Notes under the pieces: generated by a model
Told to the model about the DNA's origin: nothing
The model's database searches: none
Seen by the model: the letters and a program-made list of their open reading frames with translations, nothing else
Position numbers and translations under genes: made by a program
Shown here: piece by piece, positions 26,867-37,366 of the stretch
Position numbering within the stretch: the first letter of the stretch is position 1
How the letters are laid out: each line of letters begins with the position of its first letter
Origin: Anaerofustis stercorihominis
GTDB lineage: Bacteria > Bacillota > Clostridia > Eubacteriales > Anaerofustaceae
Reading direction: 5' to 3'
Assembly (NCBI RefSeq): GCF_005844425.1
Contig: NZ_SPHL01000001.1
Span: 1-64,000, forward strand
DNA: 64,000 bases

Positions 26867-26889
26867 CGTGTTAATACCTCCGCTATAAA

Positions 26890-26908
26890 TATTGTCTAAA
26901 ATACAATA
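26890..26908. promoter_or_regulatory. Candidate operator for the HTH-methyltransferase
   Basis: Inverted repeat TATTGT-N7-ACAATA lying 24 bases before the GTG start, between it and a minus-strand TATAAT near 26931-26936. Position and symmetry suit a Cro/CI-type HTH autorepressor. Binding is inferred. Confidence 0.5.
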
Positions 26909-27064
26909 ATGGTTTGTTATATTATAGCTTATTTTGTTGTAAAAACCAAGTTATCTCACGATTTCGTTAGAAATTCTTTTCTGCCAACACGAACTGTAAT
27001 TTATTCTATTATTAATACTAATCATAAAAAATCGGGTGCAGCTATTTAGCTATACCTGAAACTT

Positions 27065-27271
27065 TTACGCATAAATTACTTTTGTATTCACAATCTGCGT
27101 TGCACGATTACGAATACTATTCATCTTCTGCACCAATAGTATTTGATTTTCAGTTTTTAGCTTTTTCTTTTTGTTTTCTTTTTTCGCCAGTTGTTCTACC
27201 AGCCAAAGAAACATATCTTCAGCCTGCTTATCAATATCGGCATGGTAGTTGTTCAACTTGCAGAAAATCAA
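27065..27271 (-). pseudogene. tnpV: Truncated TnpV (transposon-encoded protein) remnant
   Basis: About 66 codons matching only the C-terminal half of TnpV, the small protein carried by Tn4451-like and related elements of Firmicutes. The match runs from GKLNN-type sequence (here CKLNNYHADID) through KQAEDMFLWLVEQLA, ENQILLVQKMNSIRNRATQIVN to the end. The N-terminal half of TnpV is missing and no ribosome site precedes the in-frame ATG. It is a scar of a mobile element immediately upstream of the restriction-modification genes. Confidence 0.75.
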
Positions 27272-27336
27272 TAGATTAATATAGAAAGAGCTTTTATTTT
27301 TTTATATACCACAAAATCTCTTTGCCTCACACACTT

Positions 27337-27432
27337 TTACTGGTTTTGTTCTTTTTTATTGGTGATAGGCAGTGGAGATAATAATCTCCTTGCAGCCCAT
27401 ACTGCAAACTGTTCTTTTTCATCTTTATAATT
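27337..27432 (-). pseudogene. Second short gene remnant of mobile-element type
   Basis: A stop-to-stop minus-strand frame of 31 codons without a start, reading EQFAVWAARRLLSPLPITN near its middle. The amino-acid composition and compact end (KKEQNQ, stop) look like the C-terminus of a real protein rather than noise, and its codons are less AT-rich than the surroundings. I do not recognise the family. Next to the TnpV scar it is probably another piece of the same lost element. Confidence 0.45.
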
Positions 27433-27510
27433 TTAAAGCATGAAACATACTATTTAAATTTTCTTTATTGATTTAAAAATAATGAAGTTACATATTATAT
27501 TTATTAAAAT

Positions 27511-27556
27511 AAAAAAAGCATTACGGACTGAAAAAATCAGTAATGCTTTTTTATTT
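27511..27556. terminator. Terminator after guaA
   Basis: Stem AAAAAAGCATTAC / TAATGCTTTTTT with inner CTGA/TCAG; about 50 bases beyond the guaA stop on the minus strand. Confidence 0.8.
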
Positions 27557-27603
27557 GAAATATTTTAAATCCGTATAAATATTAGGGATTTAAGTTCATT
27601 GTA

Positions 27604-29151
27604 CTACTCAAACTCAATCGTTCCAGGTGGTTTGCTTGTGCAGTCATACAGTACTCTGTTGACATGATCCACTTCGTTTACGATTCTTGTTGTTACTTTT
27701 TGTAGAACTTCCCATGGAAGTTGTGCGGCACTTGCTGTCATGAAGTCAGATGTCATAACCGCTCTTAGTGCTATGGCATAGTCGTATGTTCTGAAGTCTC
27801 CCATAACACCTACTGAACGCATATTTGTCAGTGCTGCAAAATATTGTCCAAGGTCTTTGTCTACTCCTGCTTTTGCAACTTCTTCACGATATATTGCATC
27901 GGCATCTTGAACTATTTTTACTTTTTCTTCGGTAACTTCACCGATTATTCTAATTGCAAGTCCAGGACCAGGGAATGGTTGACGCATTACCAAATACTCA
28001 GGTATTCCAAGTTCCTTTCCTGCTTTTCTTACTTCATCTTTAAATAAATCTCTAAGTGGTTCGATAATTTCTTTGAAGTCTACATGATCAGGTAGTCCTC
28101 CAACGTTGTGGTGAGATTTTATAACCGCACTTTTATCAAGTCCGCTTTCTACAACGTCAGGATAGATTGTTCCTTGAACAAGGAAATCAACCGCACCGAT
28201 TTTTTTGGCTTCTTCTTCAAATACTCTTATGAATTCTTCACCGATGATTTTTCTTTTTGTTTCAGGATCTGTTACTCCTGCAAGTTTGTCGTAGAATCTT
28301 TGTTGTACATTTGCTCTTACAAAGTTTAAGTCATAAGGACCGTCCGGGCCAAATACTGCTTCTACTTCATCTCCTTCGTTTTTACGAAGTAAACCGTGAT
28401 CTACGAAAACGCAAGTAAGTTGTTTTCCTACTGCTTTTGCAAGAAGTACTGCTGCAACAGAAGAGTCAACTCCGCCTGATAGGGCACAAAGTACTTTTCC
28501 GTTTCCTACTTTTTTTCTGATTGCTTCAATGGTTTCTTCAACGAAAGAATCCATTTTCCAATCACCCTTGCATTTACATACATTGTATAGGAAGTTATGA
28601 ATCATCTTTGTTCCGTTTTTTGTATGCATTACTTCTGGGTGGAATTGTACAGCATAAAGATTTCTTTCTTTGTTTTCCATTGCCGCAACGGGACATACAG
28701 GTGTATGACCTGTTATTTTAAAACCTTCAGGTTGTTTTTTTATATAATCTGTGTGGCTCATCCAGCAAACATTTTCTTCATCGATTCCTTCAAATAATAG
28801 GGAAGAAGTATCAAGATTAACGTTTGTGTGACCATATTCGCTTACGGGAGCTGTGGCAACTTCGCCTCCAAGTTTATGAGCCATTAATTGTGAACCATAA
28901 CATATTCCAAGGATTGGAATGTTTAAATCGAAGATATCTTTTGTATATGTTGCAGAATCTTCTTTATATACACTGTTAGGTCCGCCTGTGAAAATGATAC
29001 CTTTAGGATTTAAGGCTTTTAAATCATCAAGGGAAATTGTATAAGGTTTTATTTCACAGTACACATTACACTCTCTAACTCTTCTTGCGATTAGTTGGTT
29101 ATATTGCCCTCCAAAGTCCAATACTACTACTAATTCATTTTTGTTACTCAT
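27604..29151 (-). CDS. guaA: GMP synthase (glutamine-hydrolysing)
   Basis: 515 aa, full length. Converts XMP to GMP with glutamine and ATP. The N-terminal class I amidotransferase has Cys in GICYGSQ near residue 84 and His/Glu in QFHPEVMHT near 170; the ATP-pyrophosphatase P-loop is [14 protein letters not shown] near 225; the C-terminal dimerisation domain ends [11 protein letters not shown]-like ([10 protein letters not shown]). It follows guaB by 12 bases, so the two guanine nucleotide steps form one operon. Confidence 0.97.
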   Translation of the reverse strand: MSNKNELVVVLDFGGQYNQLIARRVRECNVYCEIKPYTISLDDLKALNPKGIIFTGGPNSVYKEDSATYTKDIFDLNIPILGICYGSQLMAHKLGGEVATAPVSEYGHTNVNLDTSSLLFEGIDEENVCWMSHTDYIKKQPEGFKITGHTPVCPVAAMENKERNLYAVQFHPEVMHTKNGTKMIHNFLYNVCKCKGDWKMDSFVEETIEAIRKKVGNGKVLCALSGGVDSSVAAVLLAKAVGKQLTCVFVDHGLLRKNEGDEVEAVFGPDGPYDLNFVRANVQQRFYDKLAGVTDPETKRKIIGEEFIRVFEEEAKKIGAVDFLVQGTIYPDVVESGLDKSAVIKSHHNVGGLPDHVDFKEIIEPLRDLFKDEVRKAGKELGIPEYLVMRQPFPGPGLAIRIIGEVTEEKVKIVQDADAIYREEVAKAGVDKDLGQYFAALTNMRSVGVMGDFRTYDYAIALRAVMTSDFMTASAAQLPWEVLQKVTTRIVNEVDHVNRVLYDCTSKPPGTIEFE

Positions 29152-29163
29152 ATTTTATTTTCC

Positions 29164-30679
<1,516 letters not shown>

Positions 30680-30784
30680 TAAAATGTAAACTATATTTAA
30701 TTTATATATATATTAATGCAAAAATTGATTTTTGTAAACAGTAATTTTAACAAAAAATAAGAAAATATTTTCAGTTTTTCCAAA

Positions 30785-30800
30785 TGTTTCACGTGAAACA
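30785..30800. promoter_or_regulatory. parS site 1
   Basis: Perfect 16-bp palindrome TGTTTCACGTGAAACA, the ParB binding-site consensus, in the guaB-parA gap. Confidence 0.95.
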
Positions 30801-31175
30801 TTTACTGCTTTTATTTATCTTATTATTATATAGTATATATTTTTTATTTTTGCTATTCATATATAATAAATCATGGTTATAAAATATTTATAAATTAAGT
30901 TATATTTTAATATTACTTTGTGTCTTATATAGCTTCATCGTATGATATACAGCTAATTATTAACTAAATTTTTTTAATTTTAATTATACATTTATATATT
31001 TAATCTATAATATATATACTTTCTTATTAATTATTTTATATTAGAAAAAAATATAATCATTTTTTCATTTTAATTTCATATAATATTTATGTTTATTTCT
31101 TATAATATATAAAACATTAATGTGATATTTAATATGAACAGTTTAAATTTACTCCTTTGAAATTTAGTAATATTA
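30801..31175. other. AT-rich gap between two parS sites
   Basis: About 375 bases of very AT-rich sequence with no coding frame and no RNA gene that I can recognise. It is bounded by parS sites 1 and 2 and lies between guaB and parA. Confidence 0.5.
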
Positions 31176-31191
31176 TGTTTCACGTGAAACA
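31176..31191. promoter_or_regulatory. parS site 2
   Basis: Second exact copy of TGTTTCACGTGAAACA, about 390 bp from site 1 and 77 bases before parA. Confidence 0.95.
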
Positions 31192-31210
31192 ATTTTTAAT
31201 ATTAAATTTA

Positions 31211-31239
31211 TTGAAGGGGTAGTTTTTCTATGTTACAAT
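31211..31239 (+). promoter_or_regulatory. parA operon promoter
   Basis: TTGAAG, 17 bp, TACAAT, 28 bases before the parA start and just after parS site 2. Confidence 0.6.
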
Positions 31240-31267
31240 GTGTTAGTAAAAAAATATAGGAAGAAGA

Positions 31268-32038
31268 ATGTTTATGACTAAAATTATATCATTATTTAAT
31301 CAAAAAGGCGGGGTAGGGAAAACTACAACTGCCGTAAATTTATCCGCTTGTCTTACAAAAATGGGTAAAAAAGTTTTGGGAATAGACCTTGACCCTCAAA
31401 GTAATTTTACAAGCGGACTTGATATCGATAGAACAACATTGGAAAACAGTACATATGATATTATAGTAAATGAAATGGATGCAGCTGATGTTGTAATAAA
31501 AACAGAAGTTGAAAATTTGGATTTAATTCCTTCAAGCATAGATCTTGCAAGTGCAGAAATAGAAATTGCGGGAAGACCTAAAAGAGAAACAATATTAAAA
31601 AGAGGGATAAAAAGCATAGTAAATAATTATGATTATGTAATAATAGACTGTGCACCTTCTCTTGGACTTTTACCTGTAAATGCACTTTGCGCTTCAAATA
31701 GTGTTCTTATCCCAATTCAATGTGAATATTATGCACTTGAAGGGGTAAGCCAACTTATGAATACAATCAACCTTGTAAAAAAAGGTATCAATCCTAAATT
31801 AAAGGTTGAAGGGGTATTACTTACTATGTTTGATAATAGAACTAATCTTTCAATGCAGGTTGTGGAAGAAGTTAAAAGATTTTTTGGAAAAAAAGTTTAT
31901 GAAACTATTATTCCAAGAAATATAAGACTTGCGGAAGCACCAAGTTATGGACAAACTATTGTTGATTATGATCCATCTTCAAAAGGATATAAAGCTTATA
32001 TGCAGCTTGCAGATGAGCTTATTAAGAAAGGGGAATAA
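31268..32038 (+). CDS. parA: Chromosome-partitioning ATPase ParA/Soj
   Basis: 256 aa. Deviant Walker A FNQKGGVGKTTTAVNL at about residue 10, Walker A' LGIDLDPQSN near 40, and VIIDCAPSLGLLPVNAL near 123. It binds DNA as an ATP dimer and is stimulated by ParB to move and separate origins, and can affect DnaA. Two ATGs compete: 31268 (4 bases after AGGAAG) and 31274 (10 bases after); the family usually begins as from 31274 (MTKII). It is five bases before parB. Confidence 0.96.
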   Translation: MFMTKIISLFNQKGGVGKTTTAVNLSACLTKMGKKVLGIDLDPQSNFTSGLDIDRTTLENSTYDIIVNEMDAADVVIKTEVENLDLIPSSIDLASAEIEIAGRPKRETILKRGIKSIVNNYDYVIIDCAPSLGLLPVNALCASNSVLIPIQCEYYALEGVSQLMNTINLVKKGINPKLKVEGVLLTMFDNRTNLSMQVVEEVKRFFGKKVYETIIPRNIRLAEAPSYGQTIVDYDPSSKGYKAYMQLADELIKKGE

Positions 32039-32043
32039 ATAAT

Positions 32044-32925
32044 ATGGCAAAGAAAAAGTCAGGAGGGCTTGGAAGAGGACTTTCCGCGTTGATTCCGCAG
32101 GAAGATGTGGATGGAGTTTTTTCTGAAAATGAAGAACGAGACATAAAACATATTGACATAAATTTAATAAGAGCTAATACAAATCAGCCTAGAAAACAAT
32201 TTGATAAAGAAAAAATAAACGAGCTTGCAAGCTCTATTAAAGAACATGGAATTATTCAACCTTTACTGGTTGTTAAAAAAGATGATGATTATATAATCGT
32301 TGCAGGGGAAAGAAGATACAGAGCTGCCATTGTTGCAGGTCTTAAAGAAATTCCTGTTATCGTTAAAGAATACAGCGAAAAAGAAATAAGCGAAGTTGCT
32401 TTGATTGAAAATCTTCAAAGAGAGGATTTAAATGAAATTGAAAAAGCTGTGGCTTATAATGAGCTTAAAGAAAGTTTTAATATGACTCAAGAAGATATCG
32501 CAAAAAGACTTGGAACAAGCAGGGCTTCAATTGCAAATACATTAAGACTTTTATCTTTAAGCGAAATAGTAAAAGATGCAATAAGAAATAATCTTATTTC
32601 TGCGGGGCATGCAAGAGCGATTCTTTCTGTGGAAGAAGAATACAGAGAAGAGTTTTTGGAACTTATTATAAGTAAAAAGCTTTCTGTTAGGGAAAGTGAA
32701 AAATTGGCTAAAGAATTTAAAGGTAAAGAAAAAGAAAAACCTATAAAAAAAGAAAAGAAGGAAAATCCTTATATTAAAGATTTGGAAAACAGATTATCTT
32801 TTACGTTCGGAACAAAAGTAAAATTAAAAGATAATGGAAATAATAAAGGTAGTATTGTGATAGATTATTATTCAAATGATGATTTATCAAGACTTTTAGA
32901 ACTTTTTAAAATAGAGGAAAAATAA
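32044..32925 (+). CDS. parB: Chromosome-partitioning protein ParB/Spo0J
   Basis: 293 aa. N-terminal GGLGRGLSALIP box, the CTPase/ParB box IVAGERRYRAA near residue 94, ENLQREDLNEIEKA, and the parS-binding HTH MTQEDIAKRLGTSRASIANTLRLL near 145; a lysine-rich linker precedes the C-terminal dimer domain. It binds parS and spreads, loading SMC. Three exact parS sites lie nearby (0.9-1.3 kb upstream and 3.2 kb downstream), supporting chromosomal rather than plasmid identity. Confidence 0.96.
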   Translation: MAKKKSGGLGRGLSALIPQEDVDGVFSENEERDIKHIDINLIRANTNQPRKQFDKEKINELASSIKEHGIIQPLLVVKKDDDYIIVAGERRYRAAIVAGLKEIPVIVKEYSEKEISEVALIENLQREDLNEIEKAVAYNELKESFNMTQEDIAKRLGTSRASIANTLRLLSLSEIVKDAIRNNLISAGHARAILSVEEEYREEFLELIISKKLSVRESEKLAKEFKGKEKEKPIKKEKKENPYIKDLENRLSFTFGTKVKLKDNGNNKGSIVIDYYSNDDLSRLLELFKIEEK

Positions 32926-32928
32926 ACT

Positions 32929-33810
32929 ATGAATAATAAAGAAACAAAATATTTTGCAACAGCTATGTTAGTAAACGGACTTCAGTTATTATTATGTTTT
33001 ATAATTTATCTTGTAAGTCTGATAATCGGAGTAAATAATGTAATCATTGCGGGAGTTATGCTTATAGCGGAAATGATTATATGGCTTGTATGTGGATTTA
33101 AACTTGCGGTAAGCGGTAAAATGGATAAATTCTGGAAGTTGTTTGTAGGTGCTTTTATTGCAATAGTTCCTATCTTGGTTTATACTTCCATTGCTTATGG
33201 AGTAAGTAAACTTGTGCCTACACAGTCCCAAGGCTGGACAGAGTTTTTCTTCCTTGGCGGTCCATTAATATTCTATAATAAACCAGTTACTCTTTTAATG
33301 AGTATTTTTAGAGGTCATGGTTATTTATTATTTGCGGCAAATTATGTCATTATTACTGTTTGTTACTTTATCGGTGAATTTTTCGGTTTTGTAATTAATG
33401 GCGGTAAAAGAATGATGAATAATAAAAAAAGTGCTAAGGCAAGCAAAAAAGAAAAAACACCAAAAGTTAAAGAAAAAAAGTTAAGCAGAAAAGAAAAGAA
33501 ACAATTAAAGAAAGAACAAAAGAAAAATAAAGAATTATCTATTGAAGAAGATGATAATGAAGAAGAAGCTAAAGACTCTTTAGATACAGAAAAAGAATAT
33601 GTCAATACAGAAAACGAAAATAAAAGCGCTGAAGAATTAAAAGAAAAAAACGAAGTTGTTGAAGAAGAAACAAACGTAAATGTATTAACAGAAAAAATTA
33701 CTCCTGAAATTGAAGAAAAAGAAGACAGATTGGCAGAGGAAATTGTAAATAATATTTTAAAGGAGAATTTAAAAGAGCAAAGAGCAAAACAAAATAAAGA
33801 AAATGAATAA
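32929..33810 (+). CDS. Membrane protein of unknown function in the par operon
   Basis: 293 aa, starting three bases after parB. Residues 1-160 contain about five hydrophobic segments (near 10-32, 36-60, 70-92, 108-125, 128-152). A strongly basic stretch follows (about 163-203, nearly half Lys), then an acidic Glu-rich tail to the end, which I expect to be disordered or coiled. No known family recognised. Tight coupling to parAB suggests a link with origin or membrane organisation, but translational convenience is equally possible. Confidence 0.75.
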   Translation: MNNKETKYFATAMLVNGLQLLLCFIIYLVSLIIGVNNVIIAGVMLIAEMIIWLVCGFKLAVSGKMDKFWKLFVGAFIAIVPILVYTSIAYGVSKLVPTQSQGWTEFFFLGGPLIFYNKPVTLLMSIFRGHGYLLFAANYVIITVCYFIGEFFGFVINGGKRMMNNKKSAKASKKEKTPKVKEKKLSRKEKKQLKKEQKKNKELSIEEDDNEEEAKDSLDTEKEYVNTENENKSAEELKEKNEVVEEETNVNVLTEKITPEIEEKEDRLAEEIVNNILKENLKEQRAKQNKENE

Positions 33811-33835
33811 TCTTTGCTATTTAACAAAATAGATT

Positions 33836-34516
33836 ATGCTTACATGGATAGATATTTTAATTGTCGGTATTATATTGGTATGTATGATATGGGGGACATT
33901 TAGAGGGCTTGTTAAAAGTATATTTTCCATAATAACAATTATATGCAGTTTTATTGTAGCAAAAGTTTTTGCAGGAACATTAAGCATTTGGCTTATTAAT
34001 AATACAAGAATAGAAGATACAATTCATACTTTTTTAAGAGTAAATAATGTTATTCCGGAAAGTGTGTCAAATAGTGTAGAGCAGGGAAGTGCTAATGTAA
34101 CAGATTGGTTTGCGGGTTTGAACATAGGAGATATTCCATCATCGATAATTCATTTTTTTGAAAATCTATGGAATAGTGGTTCAAACACTGTAAGCTCGGG
34201 AGGTAATATGGCAGTAGATGCGCTTACCGCATCAATTGTTTCATTTATATCTTTTGTAGGTATTTTAATTTTGGCTTACGTAGTGTTATCTTTGATAGTT
34301 GAAATTTTAAATCTTGCAACAAAACTTCCTGTTATAAGAACATTTAATAAACTCGGTGGAGCATTGTTTGGAATTGTTAAAGGGCTTATAATAAACTTAA
34401 TACTAATAAGTATTATATTTGTCATAGCGATATTCTTAAAAGATTCATCTCTTAATGTTGCACTGAGAGATTCGATGTTTGCAAGTTATTTTTATATAGG
34501 ATATATATTGTTTTAA
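33836..34516 (+). CDS. cvpA: CvpA family membrane protein
   Basis: 226 aa. The start MLTWIDILIVGIILVCMIWGT followed by FRGLVKSIFSI is the CvpA pattern (colicin V production/peptidoglycan-associated). Four hydrophobic segments: 1-30, 33-52, 130-160 and 183-207, with a longer than usual soluble insert (about 55-125) between the second and third. The ATG lacks a clear ribosome site, so the start is less certain. It lies in the parAB operon, followed at 9 bases by a DUF951 gene. Confidence 0.8.
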   Translation: MLTWIDILIVGIILVCMIWGTFRGLVKSIFSIITIICSFIVAKVFAGTLSIWLINNTRIEDTIHTFLRVNNVIPESVSNSVEQGSANVTDWFAGLNIGDIPSSIIHFFENLWNSGSNTVSSGGNMAVDALTASIVSFISFVGILILAYVVLSLIVEILNLATKLPVIRTFNKLGGALFGIVKGLIINLILISIIFVIAIFLKDSSLNVALRDSMFASYFYIGYILF

Positions 34517-34525
34517 GAGGTTATT

Positions 34526-34705
34526 ATGGAAGAAAAATATTATGCGGATGATATTGTGGTTATGAAAAAAGGTCATCCATGCGGTGTAAATGAATGGAAA
34601 ATAATAAGAATAGGGCTTGATGTCAAGCTTGAATGCATGGGATGTGGAAGAATAATTACAATTCAAAGAAATAAATTTAATAAAAGTGTAAAGAACAAAA
34701 AATAA
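34526..34705 (+). CDS. DUF951 small zinc-finger-like protein
   Basis: 59 aa, GAGG ribosome site. It matches DUF951: YADDIVVMKKGHPCGVNEWK, then LECMGCGRIITIQRNKF near residues 37-53. The HPCG and CMGCG motifs provide conserved cysteines likely to bind a metal. This family is typically encoded near parB and serS in Firmicutes; its role is unknown. Last gene of the par operon, directly before a strong terminator. Confidence 0.88.
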   Translation: MEEKYYADDIVVMKKGHPCGVNEWKIIRIGLDVKLECMGCGRIITIQRNKFNKSVKNKK

Positions 34706-34732
34706 AAGGATATCGATTGATATCCTTTTTAT
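34704..34732. terminator. Bidirectional terminator after the par operon
   Basis: 11-bp stem AAAAGGATATC / GATATCCTTTT, loop GATT, T-run. Confidence 0.85.
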
Positions 34733-34733
34733 T

Positions 34734-36029
34734 TTAGTGTTGTTGTTTTTTCTTTAATGTAATTGCAGTTGTAATTCCAATAATTGAAATCATAAATGTA
34801 ATTACAAATAATGTCATATTTGAATTGTCACTTGTTTGTGGTGAAAGAGTTCCTGCATTATCATTTGTATTATTATCTGTTGATGTAGAACCTGAGCTGC
34901 TTGAAGAATCATCTTTATCTGTTGGAGGTGTTGTGATATTACCACCTGTATTTAGGTTTTCATCATTTATAATAACGTTATTTCCTGAACTATTAATTAC
35001 TTTAACATTTTCTGGTATAGAAAGTTTTGTGTTTTCAGGAACAGCTAGAAGTTCAATTTCATCACCTGATTTTAAATTATTAATTGCTTCATTAAAATCT
35101 TCTTCTCCAATTACTGTTTTATTGCCAATTTTTGCACTATATTCACTGTTTACCTTAACATTATCACCAAGTTTTTGAAGGAAAGTTCCACCTGTTATTT
35201 CAATTTTATTTGTTCCTGTTGAATCAACAGTACCATTTATAGTTCCTTTTTGAATGATAACTTTACCTTCTTCTGTACTAGATACGTTACCGTTAATATC
35301 AGTACCATTAATTGTAATTACAGGTGATTGAGAATCATATCCTGCACTTGTATAATTTGATGCTAAAACTTCACCGTTTATTGTTCCTCCGTTTAGAGCC
35401 ATTTTACCGCCGTTTGTAGCATTAATATTACCATTTATTGTTCCGTTTTCAAGAATAACATTTCCACCGTCGTAACCGCCCCATTTGTCAGAATCAAATG
35501 CCATTCCTCCTGCAGCTGCAGTTATTTCACTGCCACCGGTTATTGTTGTTGAACCATTGTTATTTGAAACGATATATTGTGTTAAATTGTCAGTTCCTGA
35601 TAATTTAACATTATCAATAGTTAAGTCGCAATAATTTTGAATTAATAGTTTTGCTGTTTCTGATGTTATAGCACCATTTTGAATTTTAACTGTTGAGCCT
35701 TTTAATAATTGAAGACCATTTGTTTCAGTACCTGTTGAACCTACAGTGTCTGTAATATCCCATGTAAAATTATTTAAATCGAATGTTATGTTTTGATTTT
35801 CATTTACTTTTACACCGGAACCCGTAAAATTGTCGTTAAATGTAATTACTGCATTAGTATTGTCCTTTGGAACAGCTGCCACCGCTTCTGCCACAGTATC
35901 ATAATTTTTTTTGCTGTCTCCAATTTGGAGTGTTACTGCATCTGTTGCTGCGAATACATTTGAAAATAAAGAACATATGATAGCAATAATCGCAAAAACA
36001 GATATAATTTTTTTGCTTTGTTTTTTCAT
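34734..36029 (-). CDS. Secreted repeat-rich surface protein with C-terminal anchor
   Basis: 431 aa. Signal peptide 1-28 (KKIISVFAIIAIICSLFSNVFA). The middle part (about 40-300) has short degenerate repeats of the type GTINGNI / NGGTINGEV / KGTINGTV / ITGGTF, the spacing expected of a right-handed beta-helix as in adhesins and pectate-lyase-like proteins. A Ser/Thr/Asp/Asn-rich linker, then SPQTSDNSNM, a hydrophobic segment and KKKQQH: a sortase-type anchor in which the usual TG is TS. Probable wall-anchored adhesin. Monocistronic. Confidence 0.82.
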   Translation of the reverse strand: MKKQSKKIISVFAIIAIICSLFSNVFAATDAVTLQIGDSKKNYDTVAEAVAAVPKDNTNAVITFNDNFTGSGVKVNENQNITFDLNNFTWDITDTVGSTGTETNGLQLLKGSTVKIQNGAITSETAKLLIQNYCDLTIDNVKLSGTDNLTQYIVSNNNGSTTITGGSEITAAAGGMAFDSDKWGGYDGGNVILENGTINGNINATNGGKMALNGGTINGEVLASNYTSAGYDSQSPVITINGTDINGNVSSTEEGKVIIQKGTINGTVDSTGTNKIEITGGTFLQKLGDNVKVNSEYSAKIGNKTVIGEEDFNEAINNLKSGDEIELLAVPENTKLSIPENVKVINSSGNNVIINDENLNTGGNITTPPTDKDDSSSSSGSTSTDNNTNDNAGTLSPQTSDNSNMTLFVITFMISIIGITTAITLKKKQQH

Positions 36030-36139
36030 TAGTTTCTCCTTTTTATTTTATAATTATTTTTACAACAACTTATATATAGTATATATTATTAACTATATAT
36101 TTTCAAGGGAAACCTTTATTTATAATATTATTAAAGAAA

Positions 36140-36155
36140 TGTTTCACGTGAAACA
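36140..36155. promoter_or_regulatory. parS site 3
   Basis: Third exact TGTTTCACGTGAAACA, between the surface protein and AEC transporter genes, 3.2 kb past parB. Confidence 0.95.
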
Positions 36156-36158
36156 TTT

Positions 36159-37103
36159 TTATATTAAGTTTAGTGTTTTTAATATAAAAAGCCACATAGT
36201 CAAAGTGAACGAGCTTAATAGTGTTGTTATCATAACGGTTGAAGATGATAAAATGCCTTCATGCCCCATATTCTTTGCCATAATAAATGAGCTGACTGTT
36301 GTAGCACTTCCAAGCATAACAAGTATTGTAACAAGATAATCATTTCTGTATCCCATATAAACGCCGAGGGGTAAAAATAAAGCACAAAATACTATTAACT
36401 TAAGAACAGCACATATGATTGTAGGTTTTATTTCTCCAACTGCCTTTTTAAAATCAAAACTTGCACCTATGGATATAAGACCAAGCGGAGTTGCAAGATT
36501 TGCCAAGTTTTTTAATGTATTATCCATTATTACGGGTTTTGAAAGTCCGGATAAAGACCATAAGATTCCAAATAAAATACCTAAAATTATAGGATTTTTT
36601 AGTATATCTATAAAGGTAGACTTTATAACTTTTCCATCAAGTTTTTCTTTATTTGGTTTGAATATTGAAAGTATTATAACAGCGGCAACATTATAAAGAG
36701 GAACTGCGCCTATAATCATTAAAGGGGAGGCTCCTATGTTTCCGTAAATGTTTTGTACAAATGCTATTCCGATAATTGATGCAGAGCTTCTGTATGAACC
36801 TTGAATAAATTCTCCCTGTATATTTTTGTTTTTTAAGAATAAAGATATAACATAGGATATCAAAATTGAAATAAAAGTAGCTATAAAGCAGAATAAAACA
36901 AATTTTGTATCCCAAAGTTCAATAAAATCAACACTGCTTACATCTTCAAATAAAAGTATTGGAAGAGCAATAGAAAATACTATTTTATTTAAGCCCTTAT
37001 TAAATTCTTCATTTATTATATTTATCTTTTTTAAAAACATACCCACAATCATAATAAGGAAAATAGGTATTGTCGCGTTTAAACTGAAAATCAAACTGTT
37101 CAT
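36159..37103 (-). CDS. AEC family transporter (auxin efflux carrier type)
   Basis: 314 aa with ten hydrophobic segments split into two groups of five. The start ATIPIFLIMIVGMFLKKINII, GLNKIVFSIALPILLF and LATPLGLISIGASFDF near 225 match the AEC/BASS-like family that exports or imports small organic acids such as malate. Substrate unknown. Its 3' end is four bases from parS site 3. Monocistronic. Confidence 0.85.
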   Translation of the reverse strand: MNSLIFSLNATIPIFLIMIVGMFLKKINIINEEFNKGLNKIVFSIALPILLFEDVSSVDFIELWDTKFVLFCFIATFISILISYVISLFLKNKNIQGEFIQGSYRSSASIIGIAFVQNIYGNIGASPLMIIGAVPLYNVAAVIILSIFKPNKEKLDGKVIKSTFIDILKNPIILGILFGILWSLSGLSKPVIMDNTLKNLANLATPLGLISIGASFDFKKAVGEIKPTIICAVLKLIVFCALFLPLGVYMGYRNDYLVTILVMLGSATTVSSFIMAKNMGHEGILSSSTVMITTLLSSFTLTMWLFILKTLNLI

Positions 37104-37334
37104 AATAACACCTCAAAGAAAATTTTAACACATTATTTTTTTCTTCAAGAACATTTTTATTATGTATTTGTTTTCAAATTAAACAATGATACATATTTAG
37201 TGATTAAATAATATTTAAAGTAATTAATATATTATTTTTAAGGGGAAAAGTTATTACTTTAAATGTTATAAGTATTTTGAAATAGTAATAAAGCACTGTT
37301 ATGTAATATTACAAAATATATTAAGGTATAATAA

Positions 37335-37366
37335 AAAAAAGAGATACAATATTGTATCTCTTTTTT
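37335..37366. terminator. Terminator of the nitroreductase gene
   Basis: Perfect 16+16 palindrome of AAAAAAGAGATACAAT and its complement, touching the stop codon. Confidence 0.8.

Noticed and set aside
27844-28797. Plus-strand open frames across guaA
   Set aside because: Shadows of a highly conserved minus-strand gene; products are Cys/Phe/Tyr-rich without family resemblance.
30785-30800. The TGTTTCACGTGAAACA palindromes as terminators or repressor operators
   Set aside because: No T-run, identical in three places near parAB, and equal to the ParB binding consensus.
33363-33827. Minus-strand open frame of about 150 codons opposite the charged tail of the par-operon membrane protein
   Set aside because: It is the antisense of a Lys/Glu-rich stretch, giving a Phe/Ser-rich product with no ribosome site.
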